A stretch of 64,000 nucleotides of DNA from Pseudomonas viridiflava (GCF_001642795.1 NZ_LKEH01000018.1:430056-494055), one strand, 5' to 3'. Shown: positions 28,289 to 38,077, numbered from the stretch's first letter. The notes: a model not told the origin generated them from the sequence alone. Translations and numbers: made by a program.

Positions 28289-28831
28289 TCAATTAGGCAG
28301 AATCAACGGCAGTAGTCTGGCGGTGTTTCGCGCATCGACCAGTGCGCGATGCTGTTGCCCCGTGAACTGCATGCCGGCCAGTTGCAATGCGCTGTTGAGC
28401 CCCACGGGGCGTTGCAACTGGCGAGCCTGGGCGAAGCGTTGTTTGAGGTTGACGTACGGCATGTCGGACAAGGCGCTGGTCATGTCGTGCTGGCGCCATT
28501 GTTCCTCCAGCTGCTTGCGGTCGTAGTCGCCCCAGCTCGCCCATCCCACGACGCGTGCCCGGTGATGGCTCAACCATCGCTCGAACAGCGGCCACACAAC
28601 AGGGAATGTCGCGGCGCCGTCGATATTGTTTTGACTGATATGGGTCAAATCACGGCAGAAATGAGTCAGCACCGGCCTGCGCACCGGGCGCACAAAGCGC
28701 TCGAAGTGATCCAGCTCCCGGCCATCCTGATTGACCAGCGTCGCGCCTATTTCGATGACTTCCATTTCTGCGACAGGCCAACCACCCTCCTCTGTGGTTG
28801 CCTCAAGATCAATCACCAGCCAATGCGGCAT
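28289..28831 (-). CDS. 3'-5' exonuclease, DEDDh family
   Basis: 180 residues beginning MPHWLVIDLEATTEEGG, the ExoI motif with Asp and Glu. ExoII is VGWASWGDYDRKQLE and ExoIII is HRALVDARNTARLL. This layout matches the KapD/Eri1-type single-domain nucleases. GGGAG eight bases upstream supports the ATG at 28831. Substrate unknown; a role in RNA or small DNA trimming is a family inference. Confidence 0.88.
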   Translation of the reverse strand: MPHWLVIDLEATTEEGGWPVAEMEVIEIGATLVNQDGRELDHFERFVRPVRRPVLTHFCRDLTHISQNNIDGAATFPVVWPLFERWLSHHRARVVGWASWGDYDRKQLEEQWRQHDMTSALSDMPYVNLKQRFAQARQLQRPVGLNSALQLAGMQFTGQQHRALVDARNTARLLPLILPN

Positions 28832-29101
28832 TTTCAATGCTCCCGTCAGTATGCGTCAGGTTGAGCGTAGCCATTTACGCACGGCTGTGCCCGGTGCTCT
28901 TGTCAGGCTGTAGTCATGTGGACGCATCATGATTGTCCTCTCTCTTGCATCGACCCTGGCATCGAGTATTCGTGCGTTTGTACCAAGTTGGAAGAACCCT
29001 CGAGAAGCCCTCTACTGAATCGATACTTGTACGCTGATTTCTAGAGTTGTTTAAAGCGACGAAACCGCATAGCTTGTGAGGTTTTAATCGATGTCGTTTT
29101 T

Positions 29102-29929
29102 ATGAAGAAACATGCAGTGATAATCGAGTCGTTTGCGCGCAGGGCAGTATTGGGAACGCTTCTGGTCGCGTCACTGCTCTCTGCATCGCAGGCTGCCGCC
29201 GTTCAGATCGTTCGCGTGGCGGCGGTGCATTTCCCGCCTTATATGGTCCGCCCTGAAAAAGGCGAGGATGCCGGGCTTCTTCCGCGGCTGGTGGACGCCT
29301 TGAACGCCGAGCAGGACGATTATCAATTCATTATGGTGCCCACCTCGGTGCCACGCAGGTTCCGCGACTTCGCGGAAGGTCGTTTCGACATCGCGATCTT
29401 TGAAAATCCTGAATGGGGCTGGAGGGAGATCGCTCACGAGACTGTGGACATGGGCCTTGAAGACGCCGAAGTTTATGTGGCGCGTCGTGTCGAAGGGCGT
29501 CAGCAGAACTATTTCGATGACTTGCATGACAAGCGTCTGGCGATCTTCAGTGGTTATCACTACGGATTTGCCAATTTCAATGCCGATCAGAAATACCTGG
29601 CTGAGCATTTCAACATCACTTCCACCTATTCCCACGACAGCAATCTGTTGATGGTGTTACGTGGACGTGCCGACATCGCACCTGTCACGCGTTCCTACCT
29701 GATCGATTTCATGTCACACAACAAGGACGAAGCGTCGCAGCTGCTGGTCTCTGATCGTGTCGACCAGGTCTATCGGCAGTACGCACTCATGCGTCCACAT
29801 GGCGCCATCAATGGCGTGCATTTCAGCGAGCTGCTGCAAAAGCTGCGTGAGGACGGGGAGTTGGACACCATCTTCCGGCCGTTGAACATCAAGGTCTTGC
29901 CGATGCAGGCCGGTGTCGTTCTGGAATGA
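29102..29929 (+). CDS. Periplasmic substrate-binding protein (SBP family 3)
   Basis: 275 residues. The signal peptide is about residues 1-33 (LGTLLVASLLSASQAAA). The mature part reads as a type II periplasmic binding fold (VRVAAVHFPPYMVRPEKGEDAGLLPRLVDALNAEQ shortened; IMVPTSVPRRFRDFAEGRFDIAIFENPEWGW). No permease or ATPase gene adjoins it, so it may be a stand-alone sensor or scavenging protein. Ligand unknown, most likely an amino acid or similar small molecule. Confidence 0.85.
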   Translation: MKKHAVIIESFARRAVLGTLLVASLLSASQAAAVQIVRVAAVHFPPYMVRPEKGEDAGLLPRLVDALNAEQDDYQFIMVPTSVPRRFRDFAEGRFDIAIFENPEWGWREIAHETVDMGLEDAEVYVARRVEGRQQNYFDDLHDKRLAIFSGYHYGFANFNADQKYLAEHFNITSTYSHDSNLLMVLRGRADIAPVTRSYLIDFMSHNKDEASQLLVSDRVDQVYRQYALMRPHGAINGVHFSELLQKLREDGELDTIFRPLNIKVLPMQAGVVLE

Positions 29930-29969
29930 GGCAGGGCTGACAGGCTCATGCGCCTTTCAACCCCGGGAT

Positions 29970-30137
29970 TCAGCGGTCCTTGGCTTCCTTGGCGTCCATT
30001 TCGGCGTTGCGCTCATGGACACGCTTGAGCTGCTCTTCGGTCAGAGGAACCTTTTTTGCGGTGTCGCGCAGCATCATCAGGCCACCTGCGATCGAGCCGA
30101 TTGCAACCAATAGAATTAACCAGGCATACCAGGGCAT
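29970..30137 (-). CDS. DUF2897 family small membrane protein
   Basis: 55 residues translated from the minus strand: MPWYAWLILLVAIGSIAGG gives one membrane helix, followed by LRDTAKKVPLTEEQLKRVHER and an acidic end. This matches DUF2897. AAGGAGAGCGTT precedes the ATG. Function unknown. Convergent with the binding-protein gene. Confidence 0.85.
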   Translation of the reverse strand: MPWYAWLILLVAIGSIAGGLMMLRDTAKKVPLTEEQLKRVHERNAEMDAKEAKDR

Positions 30138-30208
30138 AACGCTCTCCTTCTTGTGATACCGGTTTGAGCTGCGGTGCGGCTCATTGGTTCAAGTGTAAGC
30201 GTCATGCA

Positions 30209-30241
30209 GAGGCCGCGCGCGATCAATTCGCGTGCGGCCTC
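30209..30241. terminator. 13-bp hairpin downstream of the permease
   Basis: GAGGCCGCGCGCG pairs with CGCGTGCGGCCTC (one G-T). It lies 22 bases past the permease stop; there is no T tract. Confidence 0.5.
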
Positions 30242-30263
30242 ATGGTTTTATGGACGGGTAACG

Positions 30264-31628
30264 TCAGAGTCCGGTCAGCATGGCGTCGGCAGGTGCGTCG
30301 GCGCGGGACTTGGCGGTCAGGCTGAAGTAGATGAAAGCGATCGCCATCAGGCCGAGGAAGATCAGGCCGATCAGCATGTTGAACCAGGCCATCGCAAGCA
30401 AACACACCACCGCCAGGGCCAGTGCAACGCTGGGAACCACCGGGTAGCCCGGCGCACGGAACGAGCGCTCCAGCAACGGCTCGGTCTTGCGCAGCTTGAA
30501 CAGGCTGAGCATGCTCATGATGTACATCACGATGGCACCGAATACCGCCATGGTAATCATCGCAGCGGTCAGCGTCATGCCGCCCAGGTTGATCAGTCCG
30601 TCACTATAGATCGCGGCGATACCGATCAGGCCGCCTGCGATGATTGCCCGGTGCGGCGTCTGGAAGCGCGACAGCTTTGCCAGAGAAGCTGGAAGATACC
30701 CGGCGCGGGCGAGGGCGAAGAACTGACGCGAATAGCCCAGGATGATCCCGTGAAAGCTGGCTACCAGACCGAACAGGCCGATCCACACCAGCATGTGCAG
30801 CCAGCCGGAGCTGTCGCCGACCACGGCTTTCATCGCCTGTGGCAGTGGGTCATTGATGTTGGACAGAGTGCGCCAGTCGCCCACGCCACCGGCAAACAGC
30901 ATCACGCCCAGCGCCAGCGTCACCAGCGTCAGGATGCCGCTGATGTAGGCCTTTGGAATGGTGCGCTTCGGGTCTTTCGCTTCCTCGGCCGCCATAGCCG
31001 CGCCTTCGATGGCCAGGAAAAACCAGATGGCGAACGGAATCGCTGCGAACATCCCCGCGATGGCCTCGGGGCCGAATGTCTGCGAGCCTGCCCAGCCGTT
31101 CAGGGCGAAATTGCTGAAGCTGAAGGCGGGTGCGACCACGCCCATGAACACCAGCAGCTCGGCCACCGCCAGAATGCACACCACCAGCTCAAAGGTCGCC
31201 GCCAGCTTCACGCCCATGATGTTGAGGGCCATGAACACGATGTAGGCACCGACTGCGGCATGCTTGGGGTCAAGCCCGGGATATTGCACATTGAGGTACG
31301 CACCGATTGCCAGAGCAATGGCCGGTGGCGCGAAGACGAATTCGATCAGCGTCGCCATGCCGGCGATCAGGCCACCTTTCTCGCCGAAGGCGCGACGGCT
31401 ATAGGCAAACGGGCCACCTGCATGAGGAATGGCAGTGGTCAGCTCGGTGAAACTGAAGATGAAGCAGGTGTACATGGTGGCGACCATCAGCGCTGTTACC
31501 AGAAATCCCAGCGTGCCTGCCACACCCCACCCGTAGCTCCAGCCGAAGTATTCGCCGGAAATCACCAATCCGACAGCGATCCCCCATAGATGCAGCGTGC
31601 CTAGCGTTGGCTTGAGTTGAGTGCTCAT
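30264..31628 (-). CDS. eat: Ethanolamine-type APC family permease
   Basis: 454 residues with twelve membrane helices: MSTQLKPTLGTLHLWGIAVGLVISGEYFGW (cut) is the Eat/EutP start, and later FIFSFTELTTAIPHAGGPFAYSRR and AIEGAAMAAEEAKDP are APC signature regions. The family imports ethanolamine. The usual partner eutBC is not in this window, so the substrate is a family inference. CAGGGAGATAACA supports the ATG at 31628. Confidence 0.85.
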   Translation of the reverse strand: MSTQLKPTLGTLHLWGIAVGLVISGEYFGWSYGWGVAGTLGFLVTALMVATMYTCFIFSFTELTTAIPHAGGPFAYSRRAFGEKGGLIAGMATLIEFVFAPPAIALAIGAYLNVQYPGLDPKHAAVGAYIVFMALNIMGVKLAATFELVVCILAVAELLVFMGVVAPAFSFSNFALNGWAGSQTFGPEAIAGMFAAIPFAIWFFLAIEGAAMAAEEAKDPKRTIPKAYISGILTLVTLALGVMLFAGGVGDWRTLSNINDPLPQAMKAVVGDSSGWLHMLVWIGLFGLVASFHGIILGYSRQFFALARAGYLPASLAKLSRFQTPHRAIIAGGLIGIAAIYSDGLINLGGMTLTAAMITMAVFGAIVMYIMSMLSLFKLRKTEPLLERSFRAPGYPVVPSVALALAVVCLLAMAWFNMLIGLIFLGLMAIAFIYFSLTAKSRADAPADAMLTGL

Positions 31629-31957
31629 TGTTATCTCCCTGAGGTTCGAAGTGCGTCGAAACATTTTGTTGCAGGGGCTTGCAGAGGCCGTGCCAGTGCA
31701 CGACGAACCGTCGTATTGCTTCAAAAGAGGTCGTTTGTAGAACGGATCGCTGAATCGGTTCAGGCTGATGTGCGGCTTTGGTGCGTGGCGGTCTTGGGAT
31801 GTTCGCTGCAAGTGCAGGCCAGCATGGGGCCTTGAGACGATCAGGCTGACGTCTTTCACAGACAGGGCACGCTTGGTAAATACCGATCTACGGGTCCCGT
31901 CTGTCCGCAGCTTCGGCTACAATGCGCGCCGATTTCGACTTACCTGAGAACCCGCCC

Positions 31958-32656
31958 ATGTCCGCCTGCCAGACTCCCGTCATCGTCGCCCTGGATTTCC
32001 CGACCCGAGAAGCCGCCTTGCGCCTGGCTGATCAGCTCGACCCCACGCTGTGCCGGGTCAAGGTCGGCAAGGAACTGTTCACCAGCTGCGCGTCGGACAT
32101 CGTCGAAACGCTGCGTAACAAGGGTTTCGAAGTGTTCCTCGATCTCAAATTCCATGACATTCCCAACACCACCGCGATGGCTGTCAAAGCCGCAGCAGAG
32201 ATGGGCGTCTGGATGGTCAACGTCCACTGTTCCGGAGGCCTGCGCATGATGGCGGCCTGTCGCGAGGTGCTTGATCAACGCAGTGGCCCGCAGCCGCTGT
32301 TGATCGGCGTCACGGTGTTGACCAGCATGGAGCGCGAGGATCTGGCCGGTATCGGGCTGGATATCGATCCACAGGTGCAGGTGCTGCGTTTGGCGGCGCT
32401 GGCGGAAAAGGCAGGTATGGACGGTCTGGTGTGTTCGGCGCTTGAAGCGCAGGCCCTGAAAGCGGCTCACCCGTCATTGCAACTGGTGACCCCCGGCATC
32501 CGTCCGGCAGGCAGCGCGCTGGATGACCAACGCCGTATCCTGACCCCGCGTCAGGCACTGGACGCCGGTTCCGACTACCTCGTGATCGGCCGCCCGATCA
32601 GCCAGGCAGCCGATCCGGCCAAGGCACTGGCGGCGGTGGTTGCCGAGCTGGCGTAA
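31958..32656 (+). CDS. pyrF: Orotidine 5'-phosphate decarboxylase
   Basis: 232 residues. The catalytic [11 protein letters not shown] motif lies near 62-72, and the phosphate-binding end is TPGIRP ... [11 protein letters not shown]. It makes UMP in the last step of de novo pyrimidine synthesis. The start at 31958 ([14 protein letters not shown]) is the family start; a frame to 31922 has no support. Confidence 0.97.
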   Translation: MSACQTPVIVALDFPTREAALRLADQLDPTLCRVKVGKELFTSCASDIVETLRNKGFEVFLDLKFHDIPNTTAMAVKAAAEMGVWMVNVHCSGGLRMMAACREVLDQRSGPQPLLIGVTVLTSMEREDLAGIGLDIDPQVQVLRLAALAEKAGMDGLVCSALEAQALKAAHPSLQLVTPGIRPAGSALDDQRRILTPRQALDAGSDYLVIGRPISQAADPAKALAAVVAELA

Positions 32657-32676
32657 ACACTGAATGCCTACCCTGT

Positions 32677-32795
32677 GATCGTTCCCACGCGCGCACGCTC
32701 TGCGTGGTAACGCCTCTCAGGACGCTCCGCGTCCGCTCTCGAATGTGACGCAGGGCGTCACGGGATGCATGCCAACGCAGAGCGCTGGCATGATC
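32677..32795. repeat. Pseudomonas intergenic palindromic repeat (about 119 bp)
   Basis: GATCGTTCCCACGC at one end and a decayed complement (...GCTGGCATGATC) at the other, with inner inverted units GGACGCTCCGCGTCC and GTGACGCAGGGCGTCAC. It is of the GATCGTTCCCACGC...GTGGGAACGATC type scattered in Pseudomonas genomes. It sits between pyrF and the convergent reductase. Confidence 0.65.
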
Positions 32796-32812
32796 CCCCA
32801 GCTTCAGTAATT

Positions 32813-33823
32813 TCAATCCACCTTCAGCATCAACTTGCCGAAGTTCTCGCCACTGAACAGCTTGAGCAGGGTTTCAGGGAAAGTCTCCAGACCTTTCTCA
32901 ATGTGCTCCTTGCTCTTGATCTTGCCTTCCTTGATCCAGCCTGCCAGTTCCTTGCCCGCTTCACCGAAACGAGCCGCGTGGTCGAGCACTACAAAGCCTT
33001 CCATACGGGCACGGTTGACCAGCAACGACAGATAGTTGGCCGGGCCTTTGACGGCCGTGGTGCTGTTGTACTGACTGATTGCGCCGCAGATCACAACGCG
33101 CGCACCAACGGCGAGCTGGCTCAGCACTGCATCCAGAATGTCGCCGCCCACGTTATCGAAGTACACATTCACGCCGTCCGGGCACTCACGCTTCAGCGCC
33201 TTGTGAATGTCGCTCTCGGCCTTGTAGTCGATGGCGGCATCAAACCCCAGTTCTTCGGTCAGCAGGCTGCATTTCTCCTTGCCACCGGCGATCCCGACGA
33301 CGCGGCAACCCTTGAGCTTGGCGATCTGTCCGGCAATGCTGCCCACGGCCCCGGCTGCACCTGAAATCACGACGGTGTCGCCGCTCTTCGGCAGACCGAC
33401 ATCCAGCAGCGCAAAGTAGGCCGTCATGCCCGTCATGCCCAGCGCCGACAGGTACAGCGGCAACGGTGCGAGGTTGGTGTCGACCTTGTAAAAACCCTTG
33501 GGCTCGCCAACAAAGTAATCCTGAACGCCGATGGCGCCTTGCACATGATCACCCTTGGCGAATTTCGGGTTCTTCGACTCGATGACTTCGCCCACGCCCA
33601 GTGCGCGCATCACTTCGCCAAGTTGTACAGGCGGGATGTAGGACTTGCCCTCGTTCATCCAGCCGCGCATGGCAGGGTCCAGCGACAGATATTTGTTTCT
33701 CAGCAGAATCTGGCCGTCCGCCAATGCAGGGACAGGCACTTCCTGATAAGTGAAATCATCACGGCGCACGGCACCGGAAGGGCGTTTGGCGAGCAGAAAC
33801 TGGCGATTGGAAAGATCGGTCAT
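32813..33823 (-). CDS. NADP-dependent oxidoreductase, MDR superfamily (CurA-like)
   Basis: 336 residues. The N-terminus (RPSGAVRRDDFTYQEVPVPAL) and YLSLDPAMRGWMNE are CurA/leukotriene B4 dehydrogenase-like. The NADP site is ISGAAGAVGSIAGQIAKLKG (about 153-172), followed by FDNVGGDILDAVL. No zinc ligands are present. Such enzymes reduce alpha,beta-unsaturated carbonyl compounds. AGGAGGCCCTGCC supports the ATG at 33823. Confidence 0.93.
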   Translation of the reverse strand: MTDLSNRQFLLAKRPSGAVRRDDFTYQEVPVPALADGQILLRNKYLSLDPAMRGWMNEGKSYIPPVQLGEVMRALGVGEVIESKNPKFAKGDHVQGAIGVQDYFVGEPKGFYKVDTNLAPLPLYLSALGMTGMTAYFALLDVGLPKSGDTVVISGAAGAVGSIAGQIAKLKGCRVVGIAGGKEKCSLLTEELGFDAAIDYKAESDIHKALKRECPDGVNVYFDNVGGDILDAVLSQLAVGARVVICGAISQYNSTTAVKGPANYLSLLVNRARMEGFVVLDHAARFGEAGKELAGWIKEGKIKSKEHIEKGLETFPETLLKLFSGENFGKLMLKVD

Positions 33824-34050
33824 GGCAGGGCCTCCTATAAGAGTCAAAAAGTGATTCAAGCCTCGGACGGTGGCCGAGGCAAGCGGCGGTCGTTGAGCGA
33901 ATGCCGCCTGATCCATATGGTTGATAGGAGTCCCTGTGGGCGGCTGCGTTCAAATTGATACACATGGCTGTCGCAGAGTGCGAGGCTGCGCCTTGAGTCG
34001 GCCAGGCGAGTGCTCTACATTGGCCGTTCATTGAAGTACGGATCACTGGC

Positions 34051-34986
34051 ATGTCCTCGACGAATTCGAACACCGTTCACCCTCAGGTTCTGCGTGCAGG
34101 CGACGCCGTCGCACTGGTTTCTCCGGCTGGACCCGTGGACCCGCGCAAGATCGAATCGGCTGTCGAGGTTCTCAAGAGTTGGGGGCTGCGCCCGCGTGTC
34201 TATCCTCATGCCCTGGGCAAACATTCGTTCTATTCAGGTACTGACGAAGAACGTCTTGCCGACCTCAACGCCGCGCTGGCTGACCCCGAAATCAGAGCCG
34301 TGATCTGTAACCGGGGCGGCTACGGCATGCAGCGGATAGTCCGTCAGGTGGATATGGATGCGGTGCGCCGCGATCCGAAGCTGGTCACCGGCTTTTCCGA
34401 TATCACCGCTTTGCACGGCGCGCTCTGGAGTCATGCACGCCTGGCGAGCATTCATGGTCCGGTCGCGACCCAATTGGAGCGAGGCGGGCTGTTTGCCAGC
34501 GGTATGCGCCACGTACTGATGAGCACTGAACCGGTTCTGCTCACGTCTGATCCGGCCGCGCCGAACGCCAGCGTGCGAACCGGCGGAACGGCGCAGGGTG
34601 TGCTGTTGGGCGGCAACCTGTGCATGTTGAGCACCTCGGTTGGCACGCCGTTCATGCCTGACCTTACCGGCGCGATTCTGTTGCTTGAAGAGGTGAACGA
34701 GCCCGCGTATCGGGTCGATCGGATGCTCACGCATCTTGGCAACTGCGGCATTCTTGAGCGTCTGGCAGGTATCGCGCTGGGTGAGTTCAGTCCTGCCCCC
34801 AACACCGGTGGCACCATCAGTCCGGCCCATGTATTGGCAGAGCGCCTGAGCAGTCTGGGTATCCCTGTGCTGGGCGGACTGCCCGTAGGGCACGGCGATG
34901 CCAATCAGGCCGTACCGCTGGGAACACAGGCCGTGCTGGACGCAGATGCAGGTACGTTGCTGGTCGCGGCAGCTGCTCGTGAGTAA
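34051..34986 (+). CDS. LD-carboxypeptidase, peptidase S66 family
   Basis: 311 residues. The start LRAGDAVALVSPAGPVDP and NRGGYGMQRIV are S66 features. The Ser nucleophile is in TGFSDITALH, the Glu in LEEVNEPAYRVDRML and the His in GGLPVGHGDANQAVPLG. These enzymes remove the terminal D-Ala from murein tetrapeptides in peptidoglycan recycling; some relatives act on microcin-type peptides. LdcA is likely but its usual context is not seen. Confidence 0.9.
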   Translation: MSSTNSNTVHPQVLRAGDAVALVSPAGPVDPRKIESAVEVLKSWGLRPRVYPHALGKHSFYSGTDEERLADLNAALADPEIRAVICNRGGYGMQRIVRQVDMDAVRRDPKLVTGFSDITALHGALWSHARLASIHGPVATQLERGGLFASGMRHVLMSTEPVLLTSDPAAPNASVRTGGTAQGVLLGGNLCMLSTSVGTPFMPDLTGAILLLEEVNEPAYRVDRMLTHLGNCGILERLAGIALGEFSPAPNTGGTISPAHVLAERLSSLGIPVLGGLPVGHGDANQAVPLGTQAVLDADAGTLLVAAAARE

Positions 34987-34993
34987 ACCCGCT

Positions 34994-36187
34994 TCAAGCT
35001 GCCCGGCGCGGATTTAGAATCAGCAGCGTCAACACTCCCGCGACGATGCCCCAGAACGCTGAACCGATGGAAAATAGCGTGAGCCCGGATGCGGTCACCA
35101 TGAAGGTGATCAACGCCGGTTCGCGTTCGCCGGGCTCGGCCATGGCGACGGTCAGGCCGTTGATGATCGAGCCAAACAGCGCCAGCGCCGCAATCGACAG
35201 CACCAGTTCCTTGGGAAATGCGCCGAAGAGCGCAGCCAGCGTCGCGCCGAACACACCCGCCACTGCGTAGAAAGTCCCGCACCAGATCGCTGCCGTATAG
35301 CGCTTGTCCTTGTCTTCATGGGCATGCGGACCCGTGCAGATCGCTGCGCTGATGGCCGCCAGATTGACGCCATGGGCGCCGAAGGGCGCGGTCAGCAGCG
35401 AAGCGATACCGGTCACGGAGATCAACGGCGAGGCGGGCGTCTGATAGCCGTCGGCTCGCAGCACCGCAATCCCCGGCATGTTCTGTGACGTCATGGCCAC
35501 CACGAACAACGGAATGCCGATGCTTATGGTCGCCGCCAGTGAAAACTCAGGTGTCGTCCAGACGGGCAGAGCCACTTCCATCGCCAGACCATCGAAATTG
35601 AGCAGTCCCAGCAGCGCTGACAGCACCACCCCGACCAACAGTGCCGCCAGCACCGAATAGCGCGGCGATATACGCTTGATCACCAGATAGGTCAAAAACA
35701 TACCTAACACCAGGCCGGTACGATGCTGCACCGCGATAAAAATCTCGCTGCCGATCCTGAACAGAATGCCCGCCAACAAGGCTGCAGCAAGCGAGGCGGG
35801 CAGGCGTTTGACCATGCGTTCGAAGCTGCCGGTCAGTCCGCACAGCGTAACCAGAATGGCACACGTGATGAACGCGCCGATCGCTTGCGGATACGTCACC
35901 CCGCCCAGACTGGTAATCAACAGCGCAGCCCCGGGCGTTGACCACGCAACGGTGATTGGCGCGCGATAACGCAGTGACAGACCGATGCTGCATACCGCCA
36001 TGCCCATGAACAAGGCCCACAGCCATGAGGAAATCTGCACGCTGGTCAGCCCCGCTGCCTGGCCTGCCTGAAACATCAGTACCAGCGAACTGGTGCAGCC
36101 CGTCATCATGGCGATGAAGCCCGCCACAACAGAGGAGGGCGATGAGTCTGCCAAAGGACGCAGCGGCAGCTTCAGGTGAGAATTCAT
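34994..36187 (-). CDS. BenE family transporter (benzoate/H+ symporter-like)
   Basis: 397 residues with about twelve helices. It has ITVAWSTPGAALL, the family-specific stretch, and GAHGVNLAAISAAICTGPHAHEDKDKRY. BenE proteins import benzoate or related aromatics with protons. No ben catabolic genes are present, so the substrate is open. AAGGAAGACCCTGC precedes the ATG at 36187. It converges with the LD-carboxypeptidase gene. Confidence 0.9.
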   Translation of the reverse strand: MNSHLKLPLRPLADSSPSSVVAGFIAMMTGCTSSLVLMFQAGQAAGLTSVQISSWLWALFMGMAVCSIGLSLRYRAPITVAWSTPGAALLITSLGGVTYPQAIGAFITCAILVTLCGLTGSFERMVKRLPASLAAALLAGILFRIGSEIFIAVQHRTGLVLGMFLTYLVIKRISPRYSVLAALLVGVVLSALLGLLNFDGLAMEVALPVWTTPEFSLAATISIGIPLFVVAMTSQNMPGIAVLRADGYQTPASPLISVTGIASLLTAPFGAHGVNLAAISAAICTGPHAHEDKDKRYTAAIWCGTFYAVAGVFGATLAALFGAFPKELVLSIAALALFGSIINGLTVAMAEPGEREPALITFMVTASGLTLFSIGSAFWGIVAGVLTLLILNPRRAA

Positions 36188-36313
36188 GCAGGGTCTTCCT
36201 TGAACGGCAGGCAGCAAAAAGGCGCACAGCCTATACGGATCGCCAGGCAGGCGTGCGATACAGCGGCATGAGCAATCGCCGGAACAGTTATTTTCGGTGA
36301 GCAGCTGACCTGA

Positions 36314-36784
36314 TCAGTCGGCGTCTGAATCGGCGGGCCGAGCGCTGGACTGCAGCGTCTGGCCAAGCGCCTCGTTGACGGCCATCCAGCCATCCACGGC
36401 TGCCTGCCCCGCGTCGGCGAATACGCGTTGCAGCAGTTTGACCTGTTCACGACGCAGCGCCTGTTCAAACCTGACGCCTTCTTCAGTCAGCCCGAGCAGT
36501 CGCTTGCGCTTATCAGTGTCGGGCGCCTCGCTGTGCACCAGATTCATGGCGATCAGTTGCCGCAAGGGGGCGTTGAGGGCCTGTTTGCTGACGCCGAGGA
36601 CTGTCAGCAGTTCCTTGACGCTGAGGTCGGGATAGCGCGCGATGAAAAACACGATGCGCTGATGGACGCGACTGAAGCCGCGCTTGTCCAGCATTTCGTC
36701 GGCTTTCGCAGTGAAAGCCTGGTAGCCGAAGAAAAAGGCTTCCATGGCACGCTGCTGATTGGCGGAATTTTTAAGGTCAAGCAT
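36314..36784 (-). CDS. MarR family transcriptional regulator
   Basis: 156 residues with a winged helix-turn-helix: LSVKELLTVLGVSKQALNAPLRQLIAMNLV followed by the wing DKRKRLLGLTEEG (shown in parts). It is divergent from an aminotransferase gene, with a perfect palindrome at 36816-36836 between them, so it most likely represses itself and that gene. Ligand unknown. Confidence 0.92.
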   Translation of the reverse strand: MLDLKNSANQQRAMEAFFFGYQAFTAKADEMLDKRGFSRVHQRIVFFIARYPDLSVKELLTVLGVSKQALNAPLRQLIAMNLVHSEAPDTDKRKRLLGLTEEGVRFEQALRREQVKLLQRVFADAGQAAVDGWMAVNEALGQTLQSSARPADSDAD

Positions 36785-36815
36785 ATTGACGTATCCGGGT
36801 GGCGCGGCGTAATTT

Positions 36816-36836
36816 GAGTCAACAAGTTTGACTCAT
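36816..36836. promoter_or_regulatory. Palindromic operator between marR and the aminotransferase gene
   Basis: TGAGTCAA - CAAGT - TTGACTCA, a perfect 8-bp inverted repeat with a five-base spacer, lies 32 bases from the marR start and 30 from the aminotransferase start. Size and symmetry fit MarR binding sites. Confidence 0.7.
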
Positions 36837-36865
36837 TTGCATTGGGCTCTGCCAGGGATATTGTC

Positions 36866-38032
36866 ATGCCATTCTCCGAACGCGTTTCCCGTCTCAAAAG
36901 TTCTCTGATCCGCGAGATTCTTGCCGCTGCCCAGCGTCCGGAAGTCATGTCCTTTGCCGGTGGCCTGCCTGCCGAGTCCATGCTGCCCAAGGTCGAGTGG
37001 GCGCAAATGCCTGTCGCGCTGGGCCAATACGGCATGAGTGAGGGTGAGCCGGCGCTGCGCGAGGCACTGGCCGCCGAAGCCCGGGCGTTGGGCATCCAGT
37101 GTGAGGCCAGTCAGGTACTGGTGGTCAGCGGTTCGCAACAGACGCTGGACCTGGCCGCCAAGCTGTACATAGACAAGGGCACGGAAATCCTGCTGGAAGC
37201 GCCGACTTATCTGGCTGCGCTGCAGATCTTTCAACTTTTTGGCGCGAATTGCCTCACGGTGCCTTTGCAGGCCGATGGCCCTGAACTCGCTGCCATGCGC
37301 CAGCGTCTGGAACAGCACAAACCTGCCTTCGCCTACCTGATCCCGACCTTTCAGAACCCCTCCGCTGTGCGCTACAGCGAAGCCAGCCGCGAAGCGGTAG
37401 CGGCACTGCTCGACGAGTTCGGCGTGACCCTGATCGAGGACGAACCCTACCGCGAGCTGAGTTTCGACGGCGGCAGCGCCAGGCCCATCGTCAGCCGATT
37501 GAAACGGTCGAGCTGGGTCTACACCGGAACGGTCTCCAAGACCCTGCTGCCCGGTCTGCGCGTGGGGTATCTGATCGCCAGTCCCGATCTGTTCCCGCAC
37601 CTGCTGCGCCTCAAGCAGTCGGCCGACCTGCACACCAACCGTCTCGGACAGTGGCAGGCCTTGCAGTGGATCGGCACCGAACACTACCGTGAGCACCTGA
37701 CGACGTTGCGCGAGTTCTATCGCAGCCGACGGGACGCGTTCGAGCGGGCGCTGCAGGATCATTTCAGCGATCTGGCCGAGTGGAACAGCCCGCAAGGTGG
37801 CCTGTTCTTTTGGCTGACCCTGCGTCAGCCGCTGGACACACGCACGCTACTGGATGCCGCGCTTGCGCAGGACGTGGCGTTCATGCCCGGCGAGCCGTTC
37901 TTTGCCGACCCTGACGCCAATCACGGCCATCTGCGACTCAACTTCAGCCACATTGATCCGGCCCGGCTGGACGAAGGCGTGAAACGACTGGCATCTGTCG
38001 TGCGCACAGCACAGAATCTCAAGGCAGCCTGA
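36866..38032 (+). CDS. PLP-dependent aminotransferase, class I/II (LysN/MocR-domain type)
   Basis: 388 residues. PLP site features are YLIPTFQNPSAVRYS, IEDEPYRELSFDG and the Schiff-base Lys in GTVSKTLLPGLRVGY, with a late Arg in HLRLNFSH. It resembles the aminotransferases related to 2-aminoadipate aminotransferase and lacks any GntR domain. The ATG at 36866 with AGGGA upstream is preferred to a TTG at 36842. Likely controlled by the divergent MarR. Confidence 0.9.
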   Translation: MPFSERVSRLKSSLIREILAAAQRPEVMSFAGGLPAESMLPKVEWAQMPVALGQYGMSEGEPALREALAAEARALGIQCEASQVLVVSGSQQTLDLAAKLYIDKGTEILLEAPTYLAALQIFQLFGANCLTVPLQADGPELAAMRQRLEQHKPAFAYLIPTFQNPSAVRYSEASREAVAALLDEFGVTLIEDEPYRELSFDGGSARPIVSRLKRSSWVYTGTVSKTLLPGLRVGYLIASPDLFPHLLRLKQSADLHTNRLGQWQALQWIGTEHYREHLTTLREFYRSRRDAFERALQDHFSDLAEWNSPQGGLFFWLTLRQPLDTRTLLDAALAQDVAFMPGEPFFADPDANHGHLRLNFSHIDPARLDEGVKRLASVVRTAQNLKAA

Positions 38033-38077
38033 ATCGATTCGATCAGCAGGGACTTCGGTCACAGAAGGGGCAGGGCG

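Noticed and set aside
30174..31589. 471-codon plus-strand frame opposite the permease
   Set aside because: The minus strand encodes a complete twelve-helix permease; the plus frame is low-complexity His/Gln-rich shadow.
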